NCBI GenBank assembly: GCA_003024175.1
Contig: MDYQ01000179.1
Coordinates: forward strand, 1 to 56,217
Direction: 5' to 3'
DNA length: 56,217 nt
Source of the DNA: Planoprotostelium fungivorum
Taxonomy: Eukaryota; Evosea; Variosea; Cavosteliida; Cavosteliaceae
Shown: positions 1 through 9,935 of the stretch, piece after piece
How the letters are laid out: each line of letters starts with the position of its first letter
How positions within the stretch are numbered: the first letter of the stretch is position 1
Translations under genes and position numbers: made by a program
Notes under the pieces: model-generated
Databases searched by the model: none
The model's input: the letters and a program-made list of their open reading frames with translations, nothing else
Told to the model about the DNA's origin: nothing

Positions 1-100
1 GTCAGAATGAATGATTCAGAAATAAATGGAGCGGATATCACGTGTCAGGGAGGCTTGTGTGATCATCACAAAAAGACAAGACGCATTTTCGACAGCCAAC

Positions 101-1543
101 ATGAGGGCATTCATCCTCTTTGTCTCTCTCCTTGGGGTTATCATGGCTGACACCAGCGATCTCCAACTCAAATTTGTGCAGAGTGAGTGGAGAGCTATCA
201 GCTCCTTCTCATTCTTCCGACAGTCGTCACACGTCACGGTGCTCGAGCGGCCTTCGATGACATACCCAACAATGCAGCCGTATGGAACTGTCACCTCGAT
301 GAGCTGTCGATCAGTGCATCCGATCTGTCCTCGTCTGTACCTGGCGTTTTATATCGAAAGACATACATCAAAGGCAGAATGCATCTGCAAGGCGACTGCG
401 CACAAGGTGATCATCATATCGTATAGAGGATGAGGTGTCAATATTGTTCGTCAGGTCAATTGACAGTGGCTGGTTGGAAAAATCACCTCACATTGGGCAA
501 AGCCTTCCGAAAGAGATATGTCGATGAACTCCAATTCCTCCCCAACGATCTCAACACCTCCCTCATCTACGTCCGCTCTACAGGTACCATCAAAGATGTT
601 CGACATCCGCTCATCCTCACAGATTCACCCCGCACCATTTCGTCCGTCCAAGCGAACCTCCTTGGACTATACCCCACGTCTCATCGTCCTTCAAATCCCA
701 TCATCGACATCTACCGGGTAGAGACCATGATGGAAGACATCCTCCCCAGCACCGATTGCGGGACTCTGATGAACGCATGCTACGACATCCAGAACAGCGA
801 CAAATGGAAGGCAAAAGAGGCTTCCATGTCTGACTTGGAGACAAAATTGAAGACGGCGTGGAACACGAGCACTCTACCTTGGTGGATCGGAATCTGGGAC
901 AACCTGTATTCGAGGAAGTTCCACGGTATCGAATTTCCGCCTGGAATAGACAGAGACACTGCAGACCAGTTGGAACAGTGGGCGCTGTGGCAACTGAAAG
1001 AACTGTACAGTCGAGACGTAGTCAAGTCTTTGGGGTGAGATGATCCGACACATCGCATCATCTTTCATCATCATACACATGGACGTGATGGAATAACATC
1101 GATCAGAGTGGGAAGATTCACTCGCGAGCTCATCGACGTCTTTGATCAAGTGATGGCATCACAGACTGGCGACCTCCGCTACATCCATTACTCGGCACAT
1201 GATCTCACCGTCGCCCTCCTTCTTTCCACGTTTGAGAGTCTCAATTCGATCAAGAAATGGCCAAAGTATGCGTGCAGTCTCCAATTCGAATTATACCAGA
1301 ACAAGACCGACGGAGGTGAGCACCATCCGAGATCATCTTCTCAAGGTGACGTGTGATGCAGGTTATCACGTGCAGATGTTATACAACCGAGAGATCTTAG
1401 ACATACCCGGCTGTGGTCCTCTCTGTCCCTACGAGAAGTTCAAGAGAATGGCCTCACTCTCCATCCCCGACGACTACGCCTCACAGTGCAAGAGCCAAAC
1501 GATACAGAACCCCACCGATATCGTCTCCAAATTCATGTGCTGA
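101..1543 (+). CDS. Histidine acid phosphatase, secreted
   Basis: Predicted phosphomonoesterase of the histidine acid phosphatase (branch 2) family, acting in a lysosome-like compartment or outside the cell. The first ATG opens a signal peptide (MRAFILFVSLLGVIMA). A 41-nt intron (183-223) then splits the codon before the active-site motif IVTRHGARA, about residues 28-36; its His forms the phosphohistidine intermediate. The second catalytic element, AHD in YIHYSAHDLTVA, lies in the fourth exon. Introns near 407-454, 1036-1106 and 1318-1361 keep one frame to TGA. The product is about 410 residues, normal for the family, and ends in a Cys-containing tail. The next gene starts 75 bp downstream on the same strand. 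Substrate is not predictable: lysosomal acid phosphatase and phytase-like enzymes share these motifs. Family call firm, splice boundaries good. Confidence 0.88.
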
Positions 1544-1618
1544 GATAAAGTTTCGACGTTTCTGCCGCTCTGCTCCATACACAACCGCCTCGTCCGAGCT
1601 CCTGTCTGTGTCGTTGTC

Positions 1619-2310
1619 ATGGCGATACATACAACTTACTCTACTGTACTCGTTCATCCCAGAACACGGTTGATTTCGTATCTCCGGGCCCATTGGCTGT
1701 CAGACTGCAGTGTGGAACTTTTTACGTACAGATCTCCCGAACAATTGCACCCTTTCCGCACTGCATCACGCCATACACACCGCCAAGTCTTTGCACACAT
1801 CAGATGTACAAGGAGAAGTGATGGAGAAGGAGTGTGAAGAGCAGGAGGTCAGCTCTTTCGGTGTGGACTTCTGAAGGAGTACCTCGATTTACTTCCTACG
1901 AATGCTGTTATTCGCAGGGAAATTCATATAACAGCTGCCAAACTCTATGCTATAAAGAGAAAGGTCGGTTGACAACCAGTCATTCAGGACAACAACACAA
2001 TTCTACTACCCCACAGCAGCTCATCGCATGACGGTAAAGAGGTGAGGGTCGTACGATCACTTGATCACCTCTGACGCTTCTGATCAGAGCGCGTGACGAG
2101 CCCCCCAAGTGGCTGAGCTATCACGCCCAATTATCTTTGCAGTGGAAGAATGCACCTACTATTCCTCGCTCAGACCCTTCTTTACCTTGCAATATATTAG
2201 AGCAGGTATCACAGACCTACGTGACTCCATCACGATCAGATAAGAAAATCAAACAGAGAGAGAGGTTGCAAACGATAGCAGAGGAGCCAGAAGAGACGAC
2301 GTGTACATAA
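1619..2310 (+). CDS. Small unknown protein, about 160 aa, multi-exon
   Basis: No family recognised. The model starts MAIHTTYST, removes a 58-nt intron ending gctgtcag, and continues TAVWNFLRTDLPNN. Further introns lie near 1810-1870 (gtgatgg...ctgaag), near 1967-2016 (gttgac...ccacag) and near 2041-2087 (gtgagg...gatcag). All joins keep one frame to TAA and give a largely helical, charged protein. The exon reading EYLDLLPTNAVIRREIHITA and the exon reading RARDEPPKWLSYHAQ look coding. Alternative splice choices exist around 1850-1930 because several GT and AG pairs are in reach, so the middle is the least certain part. It lies between the acid phosphatase and a convergent minus-strand gene. 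Confidence 0.45.
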
Positions 2311-2455
2311 ACTTTTATTTCGCCAGGATGTGATCATCATCTCATCGTCTTCGTTGGTATAGATACGTCGGTCTCAGGTCTTTGCAAGAACTATCCATAC
2401 ATCGATTGCGAGCGACAATACCTGTAAATGTCAGGGATTAAATTCGGCCTGTTCC

Positions 2456-3329
2456 TTACTTTTGTGTCATCAGGGACACCACTTTTCGTGTGAACGGGTG
2501 GCCCACGATGTCCAACTTCTGAAAGACAGCCTTCGCCTCGAACAGCGACATCGACATCATCCCGCTCTCTTCCATAACGGTGTCTAAAAAAGAGTTCAAC
2601 TCGAGTGGAACCGTCCACGTCTGAATCTGCATGAGACGGCAGATGAATCACACAGACGATACAGATAATCATCACCTCTCCATCTCTCGATCGTTTCTTA
2701 CTGACAATGGAATCTTCGTTCTGTTCGTAAAATTGGGACAAGAGGAGACCCAGATGAAGGAGAACAGAAGAGGACAGTTCCCGACCACCGGCACGTAATA
2801 TGACCTCTCTCTTCTAAGTCTTCTTCCGGATTCGGTTCGATCACCTCCCAACGTGGTAATGTAATTCGAAGATCGTTCTGAATGAATGATTCCATCATGT
2901 TCTTCCACGCCGATGAAGCGATAGAACGCAGAGATCGTCTCGTGATATCACTGACACCTTCAGTGCCTCTAACTTCTCCCATTGCCTTCAATAATACACC
3001 ACGTGCTGTGCCATATGAGATGAAGAGGATGAGTCTGACGACTCACCCGATTGTGTATCGTTCGTTCGATTCGCAGCGGTCGCTGAAGGGCGTGCGATTG
3101 CATCGGCATCCTCGTCCATCGAATCGATCCACAACGGTTGCATCATTTTTGACGGATCGATCGTGATGGGAGGTTGAACAAGTTCAGGGAAGAACATCTC
3201 AGACATGGATGGTAGGTCGAAATTGGGTGGTTGAGGTCTGGACCAAACAAAGGCTGCTTTGATGTTTTCGATTGGATCTTCATAGTTTTGTGAAGGTGTG
3301 TGTACGAAATCGAAGGCCTGCTTGATCAT
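2456..3329 (-). CDS. Unknown protein, about 230 aa, four exons
   Basis: No domain recognised. Translation begins MIKQAFDFVHTPSQNYEDP and runs through an acidic/polar stretch. A 91-nt intron (gtgagtcg...ttagag) precedes ITRRSLRSIASSAWKNMMES; a second (gtgccggtgg...gaacag) and a third (gtgatgatta...catgcag) follow. The last exon reads IQTWTVPLELNSFLDTVMEE and ends at TAA. Phases match at each junction, which is the main support. Early residues are rich in Pro, Asp and Glu, the rest is mixed helical; no signal peptide or membrane span is seen. It could be a regulatory or scaffold protein. The coding nature is fairly secure, the function unknown. Confidence 0.55.
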
Positions 3330-3835
3330 GATCGTGCTTGAGGAGAAATGTGGTAAAATTTACAGTTCATCTACAGCGACAACATCACGACGAACATTGC
3401 GCTGCAATGTTCACGCGAGTTATAGACATTCATTAACAGTTGTGTGATGATGTGAAAAGATAGATCTTCGACTATCCAACGAGGAGATTGTGAGAAGTAT
3501 CTGTCATATACATCGGATTTCAGAGGAAAACATCAGGAACTGATCTTCGCTCTTGAGAGAATGACGATACTCACGAGATACATCTGAATTACGACATCAT
3601 CTTATGTTACCAGCATCATAACGTCACAAAGGGGATACCGGAGAATTATAAACTCTGAGATCGAGACCTCAGTCCATCAACTCCATCTCAGGCGTTTCTT
3701 TGAAGTCTTCCGTCCGCCGATCGGGCCTGTTGCCGTTCTTGTAAATCTTCCGTTCGATATTTGTTTGAGCCGGGGCTTGTCGGGGCACACAGAGCCAAGG
3801 TCCACTCCATCGACATAAACAACAAACAAGACAGA
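3330..3835. other. Intergenic; left edge of the inverted duplication
   Basis: No convincing coding exon. It separates the divergent minus-strand unknown gene and plus-strand dioxygenase, so it should hold both promoters. From about 3637 onward the sequence is duplicated in inverted orientation at the far end of the second arm (near 26561), so about 200 bp of the dioxygenase upstream region was copied with the gene. Confidence 0.5.
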
Positions 3836-4923
3836 ATGAAGCAACAGATCGTCTTAAGCATCCTCCTCTTTGCGCTCGTAAGCTCGCACCAGTTCAACCC
3901 AGACTTGGTCAACAAGAGAGGCTTCTGCGGCAAGAGAGCCGAAGACTCGTGCGAGCTCTTCGCAGATGTGACAGAAGGACCTTACTACATCCATTCCATT
4001 GTTCGTGACAACATCACGTGAGTCGACGACACATGACTTCGTCTCCTATCAATCACGACTCACCTTCCAACAGAGAGACACAGACCGGAGTACCTCTTCG
4101 TCTAGAGATCGATGTGACCGACATCACCTCCTGCGATGCACTGACCAACGCGGCCGTCGAGATCTGGCACTGCAGCGCCCGCGGCATCTACTCTGCCTTC
4201 AACTCGAACACGAACCCCTCTACGACCAACTCGACCTTCCTCAGAGGCATCTATCCCGTCAATGCCACGGGTGGCGTCACCTTCTTCACCATCTTCCCCG
4301 GCTGGTACACCGGCCGCGTGACACACATCCACGTGAAGGTGCACTACAACGGCACAGTCAACTCGACCGGCTACTACACTGGAGGCAGCGTGGCCCACGT
4401 CGGGCAGCTCTTCTTCACAGATGCCCTTGTAGACGAGATCGCTCAGCTGGCACCATACACTTTGAACACCAACTCGATGACTGACATCGATGACGACAAC
4501 ATCTACGAGGCATCGGGAGCTCACGCCATTTTACCGTATCAGCTCGTCGGTACGAACGTGTCCGAAGGCATCGTGGCAAGGATATCGATCGGTGTCAACA
4601 CTTCTCTGTCCATCTCCAGCACGGCCGACGGTGGATCAAACTCTTCTCAGGGCGGCGGCAACAGTCTCTCATCTGCTGGAGGTCCAACTGGAGGTAATGG
4701 AGGAAGTCAAGGACCTACGGGAGGCAACGGAGGCACTGTGGGATCGTCTGGGGCGATCGGTGTGACGGCCGTGGATGCGACTGTCACAGTGACGTCGAAC
4801 TCCACCGTGAACGGTACGAACGCAAACAGCAACGCCAGTGGTGATACTTCGAACGCCAGAGACAAGTCTGTGGGCTGGACTATGGTAGTTGTGATGGTAG
4901 TTGTCTGTCACTTGGTTCTGTGA
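3836..4923 (+). CDS. Secreted intradiol ring-cleavage dioxygenase-like protein, copy A
   Basis: Predicted non-haem iron(III) dioxygenase of the catechol/protocatechuate intradiol family, here in a secreted form like those of fungi. The chosen ATG opens a signal peptide (MKQQIVLSILLFALVSS). One 56-nt intron (4018-4073) lies after RDNIT. The ligand set is visible: EGPYY near the N-terminus, the first Tyr in RGIYSAF, then Tyr and two His in FPGWYTGRVTHIHVKVH. A Gly/Ser/Thr/Asn-rich linker with many N-glycosylation sites follows, and a hydrophobic tail (VVVMVVVCHLVL) suggests a GPI-anchor signal. Length about 343 residues. Substrate is unknown; cleavage of environmental aromatics is an inference. 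A near-identical copy lies at 25278-26362 in inverted orientation. A longer in-frame upstream ATG at 3761 would bury the signal peptide. Confidence 0.85.
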
Positions 4924-5201
4924 AGATAAAGACGTACATAAGATGCATGAAGAGTCCTTCTTTATTTCCTCAGACGAACACGTAATCCTTCCTTTGTCTC
5001 ATGTCAATTGAGAAGGAATCGCAGCTCCGATCGAAGATCAGCATGTCTTCTCGTGTGGCAAAGACGAGAAATGAAATATAATATGGTAATCATCTGTTGT
5101 AGATCGATCGACAAGACATCTTCGGTAAGATATCCCAAATCCGCACTTCTTCCGCTCTTCTCAGATCACAACTGAGGCAGACATCAGGAGGTAAACTGGC
5201 T
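4924..5201. other. 3' flank of dioxygenase copy A
   Basis: Non-coding stretch directly after the stop codon, starting agataaagacg as in the other arm. The two arms differ here by substitutions and small indels, unlike the adjoining identical tract. A half-site gttgtagatcg lies near 5096, matched in the other arm by tctacaacg near 25103. Confidence 0.5.
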
Positions 5202-5745
5202 ACACACTCTTCCATTCTCTACATAGGATGCTATCTAATCTAATTCTGACACTTCTAGTTTGATAACACATGAAAAAATTGATTTGCTGACAGTCACATA
5301 TAGAATAGATTCTATTCTGAGATCCTCTTCTGATCCTCTATCAGGTTCTCCCTTTCTGGCTAGCTTCTCCTCGGTTTCTCTCGATGGGTGAGGAATCATA
5401 CATCACACATCCTGCCTTCACATGATTATATCCATAAAAAATATAGTAGATAGAGACATCTGATTTCCTATGAAGTCACCTGGACTAAATGATCACGATC
5501 TTGCATCATTCCAAATCATTTCCCCCTTCATTCCTAATCGTCTTTTAGATCTCATCTTCCATCGAGAGGAACCCTCGCAACTCCAACGATGGTGAGTTCT
5601 CTCCTCAATCTCTTTATCCTTCTTATCATTTCCTGATGACCATCTTGTGTCGCCCCAAACTGAAAAGTGATGACTGACCGAGCAGAACAGCTCTCTGAAG
5701 ATTCATTCTTTATACATTCACACGAATGCATGTACACGAACTCAT
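5202..5745. repeat. 544-bp tract identical between the two inverted arms
   Basis: By eye this segment matches the reverse complement of 24460-25003 without substitution or indel, while sequence on both sides, including dioxygenase coding sequence, differs at several percent or more. It contains no convincing protein gene. Visible landmarks are an AT-rich ataaaaaatatagtag near 5440, a good splice-donor-like ATGgtgagt near 5589 and an acceptor-like stretch (actgaaaag) near 5660. A reading frame of about 70 codons on the minus strand is kept in both arms only because the DNA is identical. Recent gene conversion or constraint on a non-coding RNA or regulatory unit are the two readings. Confidence 0.75.
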
Positions 5746-5849
5746 TAGTACAGGTACCTGAAATCATGTTAGACTTGAACCGAAATGTAAATAAATCCTC
5801 TTGTAAAAGGTTGTTTCTTATCTATTGTGTTTCGAACCATTTCTTATGA

Positions 5850-6508
5850 GGCTGCGGTGCAATCGTTTTGAGCACCAACTCGCCTTTTGAGCGAGAGACC
5901 ACGTCATCTCACAACGATGGATGACAAGAGAAGCTAGTGTCAGAGCTCTCACCACGCAACAAGCTAGGGAGCAGCGAAGGCGGCCACTATGGATTGGATA
6001 TTGACCGCACATGAAGCAGAATTGAACATCTTACATTGTCTGAACATGACCTGATCGATGCTGTAAGGGCCAAGGGACCGGCTGGTGGGTCTTCTGTGGT
6101 ACTGAAACTTGCCAGATGTAAGAGCATAGACGATCGCACCGAGCGAGCGTCAAACGCCCAAATGTTCTACTGTGGAGGGTGATTACGCCATGTCATTCAC
6201 TTTGGGGAGATCTTTGATGCCCCGAAGGCAACGCGCCATGTGATGACCATCTCGACATCGCAGATCTAGCATTTTGAAAGAGAGATTGTATCACACACAT
6301 CACATCATCGACGTCCATTCGCTTTCTGATGTTCGTCTTGGTATTTCTCTTTTGTATTGTTTAAACGGTGGACGATACTCAGCTCAGTGCTATGCTGATC
6401 TCATCCTTGCAAGAGGCACCTTCGCAAGCTCCAGTGTATGCCCTCCTGCCCGATAGAAAAATACACTTAGTCGGTACTCTGGGCGTTGCCAGAGATATCA
6501 GCGACTAA
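5850..6508 (+). pseudogene. Decayed reading frame at inner end of left arm
   Basis: The last part encodes QLSAMLISSLQEAPSQAPVY, then PDRKIHLVGTLGVARDISD and a stop. The other arm encodes the same peptide with one change (Tyr to Phe) and keeps an open frame of 64 codons with an ATG. Here the equivalent start is GTC, and one extra base near 6345-6360 shifts the frame. Further upstream a stretch related to LSQQAREQRRRPLWIGYRP in the other arm is interrupted by a stop and frameshifts. Family not recognised; a remnant of a host gene or of a mobile element are both possible. About 250 bp near 6050-6290 exists only here. Confidence 0.4.
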
Positions 6509-6570
6509 CTGATATAGAACAGATACTACACTTGATCTAAGCTTATAAAGCCGAGAAGATGTTCTGGTCA

Positions 6571-6872
6571 TTCGTACGTTCAGACAGTGACTGTCGACAT
6601 TTGAACGTCACAATTGTGGGATACTGTTGAAGAAAATGTTTGGCGAATTCTTCCAAGAAGACGGGCATTGATGAAAAAAACATTCTTTTGACATTCATAA
6701 AGTGCTCGATAGTCGTGGATCACGAATACGAACCAGGTCGCGATCACTCTGAGTATTTCAATGAACGGCGGTTGACCTTCGTGTCCCTTGTCTGTGGCGA
6801 ACCGAGGAGAAAAGTTTCCCGCACACACGAGAATTGACAAAGAGGTCATTTATTTATAAAATCAACGGGGAC
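6571..6872. other. Intergenic, upstream of TMEM184-like gene
   Basis: Single-copy sequence just inside the left arm. Reading frames of 65-90 codons exist on both strands but none begins with a good ATG context or shows a known motif. Taken as promoter and 5' UTR of the following gene, with tatttataaa near 6850 shortly before its start codon. Confidence 0.4.
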
Positions 6873-8385
6873 ATGGGGGTGATGGACTCTGAGTATGTCC
6901 AAGAGATCGGACCAGTCTTCTTTGGACTGTATGTGGGTGCATGCTTCTGCACGCTGTTGGCGACCATCTTATCGGGTCACCTGATGTTCAGACATCTGAG
7001 GAACTATATCATCCCGGAGCAACAGAGATGTATCGTAAGAATCATCTCCATGATTCCGATCTATGCTGCTATTAGTTGTGCGGGACTGTGGTGGTACCAA
7101 CCAAAGTCCCTCATTTTAGCCGTGATTAGAGACGGGTGAGACATTGAAGAGGGGTAACTCATATGATTGACGGGTCGAAAGTTACGAATCATATGCACTG
7201 TATATGTTCTTCCGGTTGGTTATCGAATACTCCCTCGGTGAAGAGGTGACATGACATCGGATCCCTCCACCATTCCTCACTCTCAAATCAGGTACTGATA
7301 GAAAATCTGAACAAACAAGATGTCAGAAGGGCAGTCTTTCCATTCAACTGTTTCAAGTACAAACCATGCAAGCGAGTCACAATCTCACACAGTTCATCCT
7401 CTAATGCAGCTGCAGGAAGACACTCACATTGTGCCGACAAGGTGTCGTCCAGTACGTCATCTTACGACCTCTTTGCACCATCATCACTTGTCTAGTCGTC
7501 TTTCTGAGCGACGATGGCTACCGAGAGGGTGACATCTCCATCATTATCATCCCCATTGCATCTAAACTCGAAAAGGAGAGTGGTCGTTGAACAACGCCTA
7601 TCCTTACATCTCTATCGTGAACAACATCTCTGTCACGGTTGCCATGTATTTCCTCGTTCTATTGTACGAAATCGTGTCGAAAGACATCGCGGTGGGTGAT
7701 GAGATCTTCACATGATGGACTGACAAAATCAGGTCTATAAACCTCTACCCAAATTTCTCTGTATAAAAGCCATCGTGTTCGTGTGTTACTGGTGAGCCGC
7801 GATCACGATGGTCGATCGAAATGACATCATGCAGGCAGGGCGTCATCATCTTTGTGATGTTCAAGATCCACATCATACCACCCCATCTGGGTCCTTTCAA
7901 CCAATCCGAGCTCACCTCCTCCTTGAACGTGAGTAGATGCAACATCACATACACGAGTTGACATGGACAGAACCTTCTCATCTGTTTAGAGATGGTCATG
8001 TTCTCCATCGCTCACATGTGGGCCTTCCCTTACACCTTCTACAGTTCTCTCGCACAAGAACTCATGTGTGAGTCGTCTTCTCATCATGTCAACATGCTGA
8101 TGTCCATCAGATGCAGACAAGCCATTAGACATCGCGGTCGACGTCGTGATTGGAGGCAACTTGGCCTCCGACGCTTTCCGTGCCTTCTACCCCAAACGAT
8201 TCCGCCCCGGTGAAAAATTATTTTATTCTATTTTATTTCGTCCTCTTCATCAACAATTCTGAAGAGTCACAGCTGGCCTCACAGTCAGTGGCACAACACC
8301 CGCGAGGAAGACATCAGAACACGGCAGTTCAGAGGTCGTCCCTCTCATCGATTCGAACAGCAGCAGCCGCGAGAGCTACGCTTGA
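6873..8385 (+). CDS. TMEM184 / organic solute transporter alpha-like membrane protein
   Basis: Seven-span membrane protein of the Ost-alpha/TMEM184 (DUF300) family. Family hallmarks appear in order: FGLYVGACFCTLLATILSGH (TM1), a second span ending WWYQPKS, YESYALYMFFRLVIEYSLG, GVVQYVILRPLCTIITCL, the YPYISIVNNISVTVAMYF span, FLCIKAIVFVCYW then QGVIIF, and NLLICLEMVMFSIAHMWAFPY. The motif KFL.IKA..F..WQG is diagnostic. At least eight short introns (for example 7138-7183 and 7686-7731) keep the frame. The C-terminal tail after KRFRP is hydrophilic and Ser-rich; I end it at TGA 8385, just before aataaag, but other acceptors near 8275 would change the tail. About 400 residues. Members act in solute transport or vesicle trafficking; the substrate here cannot be told. 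The stop lies 35 bp from the convergent neighbour's stop. Confidence 0.85.
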
Positions 8386-8419
8386 AATAAAGACATCGAC
8401 TGTTTGTATATACATCTAT

Positions 8420-9470
8420 TTACTGCGTGGAAGGATTGTTGGTCAACCGAAGACGTCCCAGTGATGAAGTGAGATACTTCTTTAAGAGTCTTCCCGCTTG
8501 TTGTTCTCCACCGGCCAACTGCATGAGATGAGTTCAAATGATGGATGACGGATCGATGATTACCTCTATGAGAACTCGATCTAATTTGAGTATTCGTTCT
8601 TCCGTCAATCTCTTCTGTAAGAGTTGCTGTTCTTCTAAAGAGTGTGCCTTTCGTAACGCTTCTACCTCCATGGGTGTCTCATCCGCATTGGATGAAAAGG
8701 AAGACGTTCGTGAACGATCTTGATCTGGAGACGATGGAGAGAGGAGAGAGTGTATACTCATGGTCGAAGATGAATTACTGTGATAGTTGGCGCTGAAGCC
8801 AGCTGCGTTGGGGTCAGAAGGGCATGGGAATGCATTATGTGACGTCTTCACCTTCATCACTGATACTGGAGGTGGAAGATGAGCGAGAGAGAGTTGGTTT
8901 TGAGTTGAATGGATCGTCTGATGCATTGATTGGATGTTGATTGGGGTGAGGTTCTAATGGCACGAGAGTGCGAAAATCTGATGTAGGAAAGGTGGGCAGA
9001 CTGCTCATGCTTTCGCTTCGATACTTTTTTCGGGCGATGATTACGTCCATGGGTGTAGTTGTTGTTTCCTGATTTATGATCAGACAAAATCGTCCATGTT
9101 GATCACGTCTCACCATTTTTCCGGCGGTCTGTGCGGCGTTAACAAGATGGGAGAGGTTCTCTACACTGGTTGACCCTCTCATTCTGCGTTGCGTTGGGAG
9201 GTGTATGCCTTGCTGCGCCAGAGTTCGATTCAAAGACTCTTTTCTCTTCTGACAACTATTGCAGTATCTACCTCTCCTGACTTCGTTTCTGCAATGTGGC
9301 ATTGGGCATATCTTCTTGTCTCCATGCTCTTCTTCCATGGTAGATGAGTCTGCCTTACGATGCGTCCAATTTAATTGCTTCAGCTGCTCTGTCAGCTCCA
9401 TCTGAGACAACCCCGGTCCTTCATATCTCCCCTGAGGCGATGATGATACATTCCCTTGACTTTCCATCAT
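8420..9470 (-). CDS. Unknown protein with Cys pairs and C-terminal coiled coil
   Basis: Three exons with introns near 8797-8845 (gtgaagacg...acgcag) and 8517-8560 (gtaatcatc...atgcag), ending at TAA 8420. Near residue 55 the protein has KKICPMPHCRNEV followed by RYCNSCQKR, four cysteines that could bind zinc. Basic and Thr/Ser-rich sequence follows, with clustered serines (SRSSSTSSIS). The C-terminal region is Glu/Leu-rich (EEQQLLQKRLTEERILKLDR) and likely forms a coiled coil. About 310 residues, no signal peptide or membrane span. A nuclear or DNA-associated role is only a guess from the Cys cluster and basic residues. It is convergent with the TMEM184-like gene, 34 bp apart. Confidence 0.6.
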
Positions 9471-9935
9471 ATTCGAAAGGTCATACTAATGCTTGCGCTT
9501 CCTCCTCTTGTCTGTAGACGATGCTGATCCTCTCCGGGCGTTACCTTTGGGTCTCAAAATGGCGGTTCAGATTCGTCGCAAGATTTCAGGATGTCTTCTG
9601 TCACAAACGCAGCGGGCACTACCTTCTCAGGCTCAACAACAGCATCTTCCATCCACTTCTACGTCTATTACCTCACGCGAATGGATAGAAGGCACGCTCC
9701 TGGTCAGAGACGCTCTTCATCGTTTCCTGCGGCAGCCCGAGAAGAGGTTCGACTGTGAATTTCACGGGTTGAACACTCTCAATCTGGATCCATGTCTCAT
9801 CGCAGACTCAGCGGGTGGTCGATATTTCTCAATCCACGTCACACACAACCCAACACGCTACACCAAGTCTTCACATCGTGTCGCATGTCGAGTTGGATGA
9901 AGCCTTGTAATACGTTCCATCGAGAGTGGAGACAG
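9471..9935. other. Spacer between two minus-strand genes; function unclear
   Basis: Must contain the 3' UTR of the receptor pseudokinase gene and the promoter of the Cys-pair gene. A plus-strand reading frame of about 135 codons crosses it (9493-9900), but it opens on TTG and has no recognised motif. I do not call it a gene. Confidence 0.35.

Larger units (their letters stand above)
3637..6570 (+). repeat. Left arm of a 2.7-2.9 kb inverted duplication
   Basis: Read in reverse complement, 23856-26561 matches this segment from ccggagaatt at the outer end to gttctggtca at the inner end. The arms are separated by about 17.3 kb of single-copy genes. The copied unit holds the whole dioxygenase gene with promoter and 3' region, a 544-bp identical tract, and a decayed reading frame at the inner end. 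This arm carries about 250 bp (roughly 6050-6290) missing from the other, or the other lost it. No terminal inverted repeat, target-site duplication or transposase was found, so this is called a segmental inverted duplication rather than a transposon. Confidence 0.9.

Noticed and set aside
1810-1930. A one-base frameshift in the small gene at 1619-2310
   Set aside because: A 60-nt intron starting gtgatgg and ending ctgaag restores the frame without assuming a mutation.
4102-4524. 140-codon open frame antisense to dioxygenase copy A (and its match at 25677-26099)
   Set aside because: Shadow of a codon-biased real gene: the sense frame has signal peptide, iron ligands and splice sites, and the antisense frame has no motif.
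8220-8275. AT-rich attattttattctattttattt as possible regulatory element
   Set aside because: It lies in an intron of the TMEM184-like gene and resembles the tttattctt-rich eIF3L intron; likely a pyrimidine-rich intron filler.
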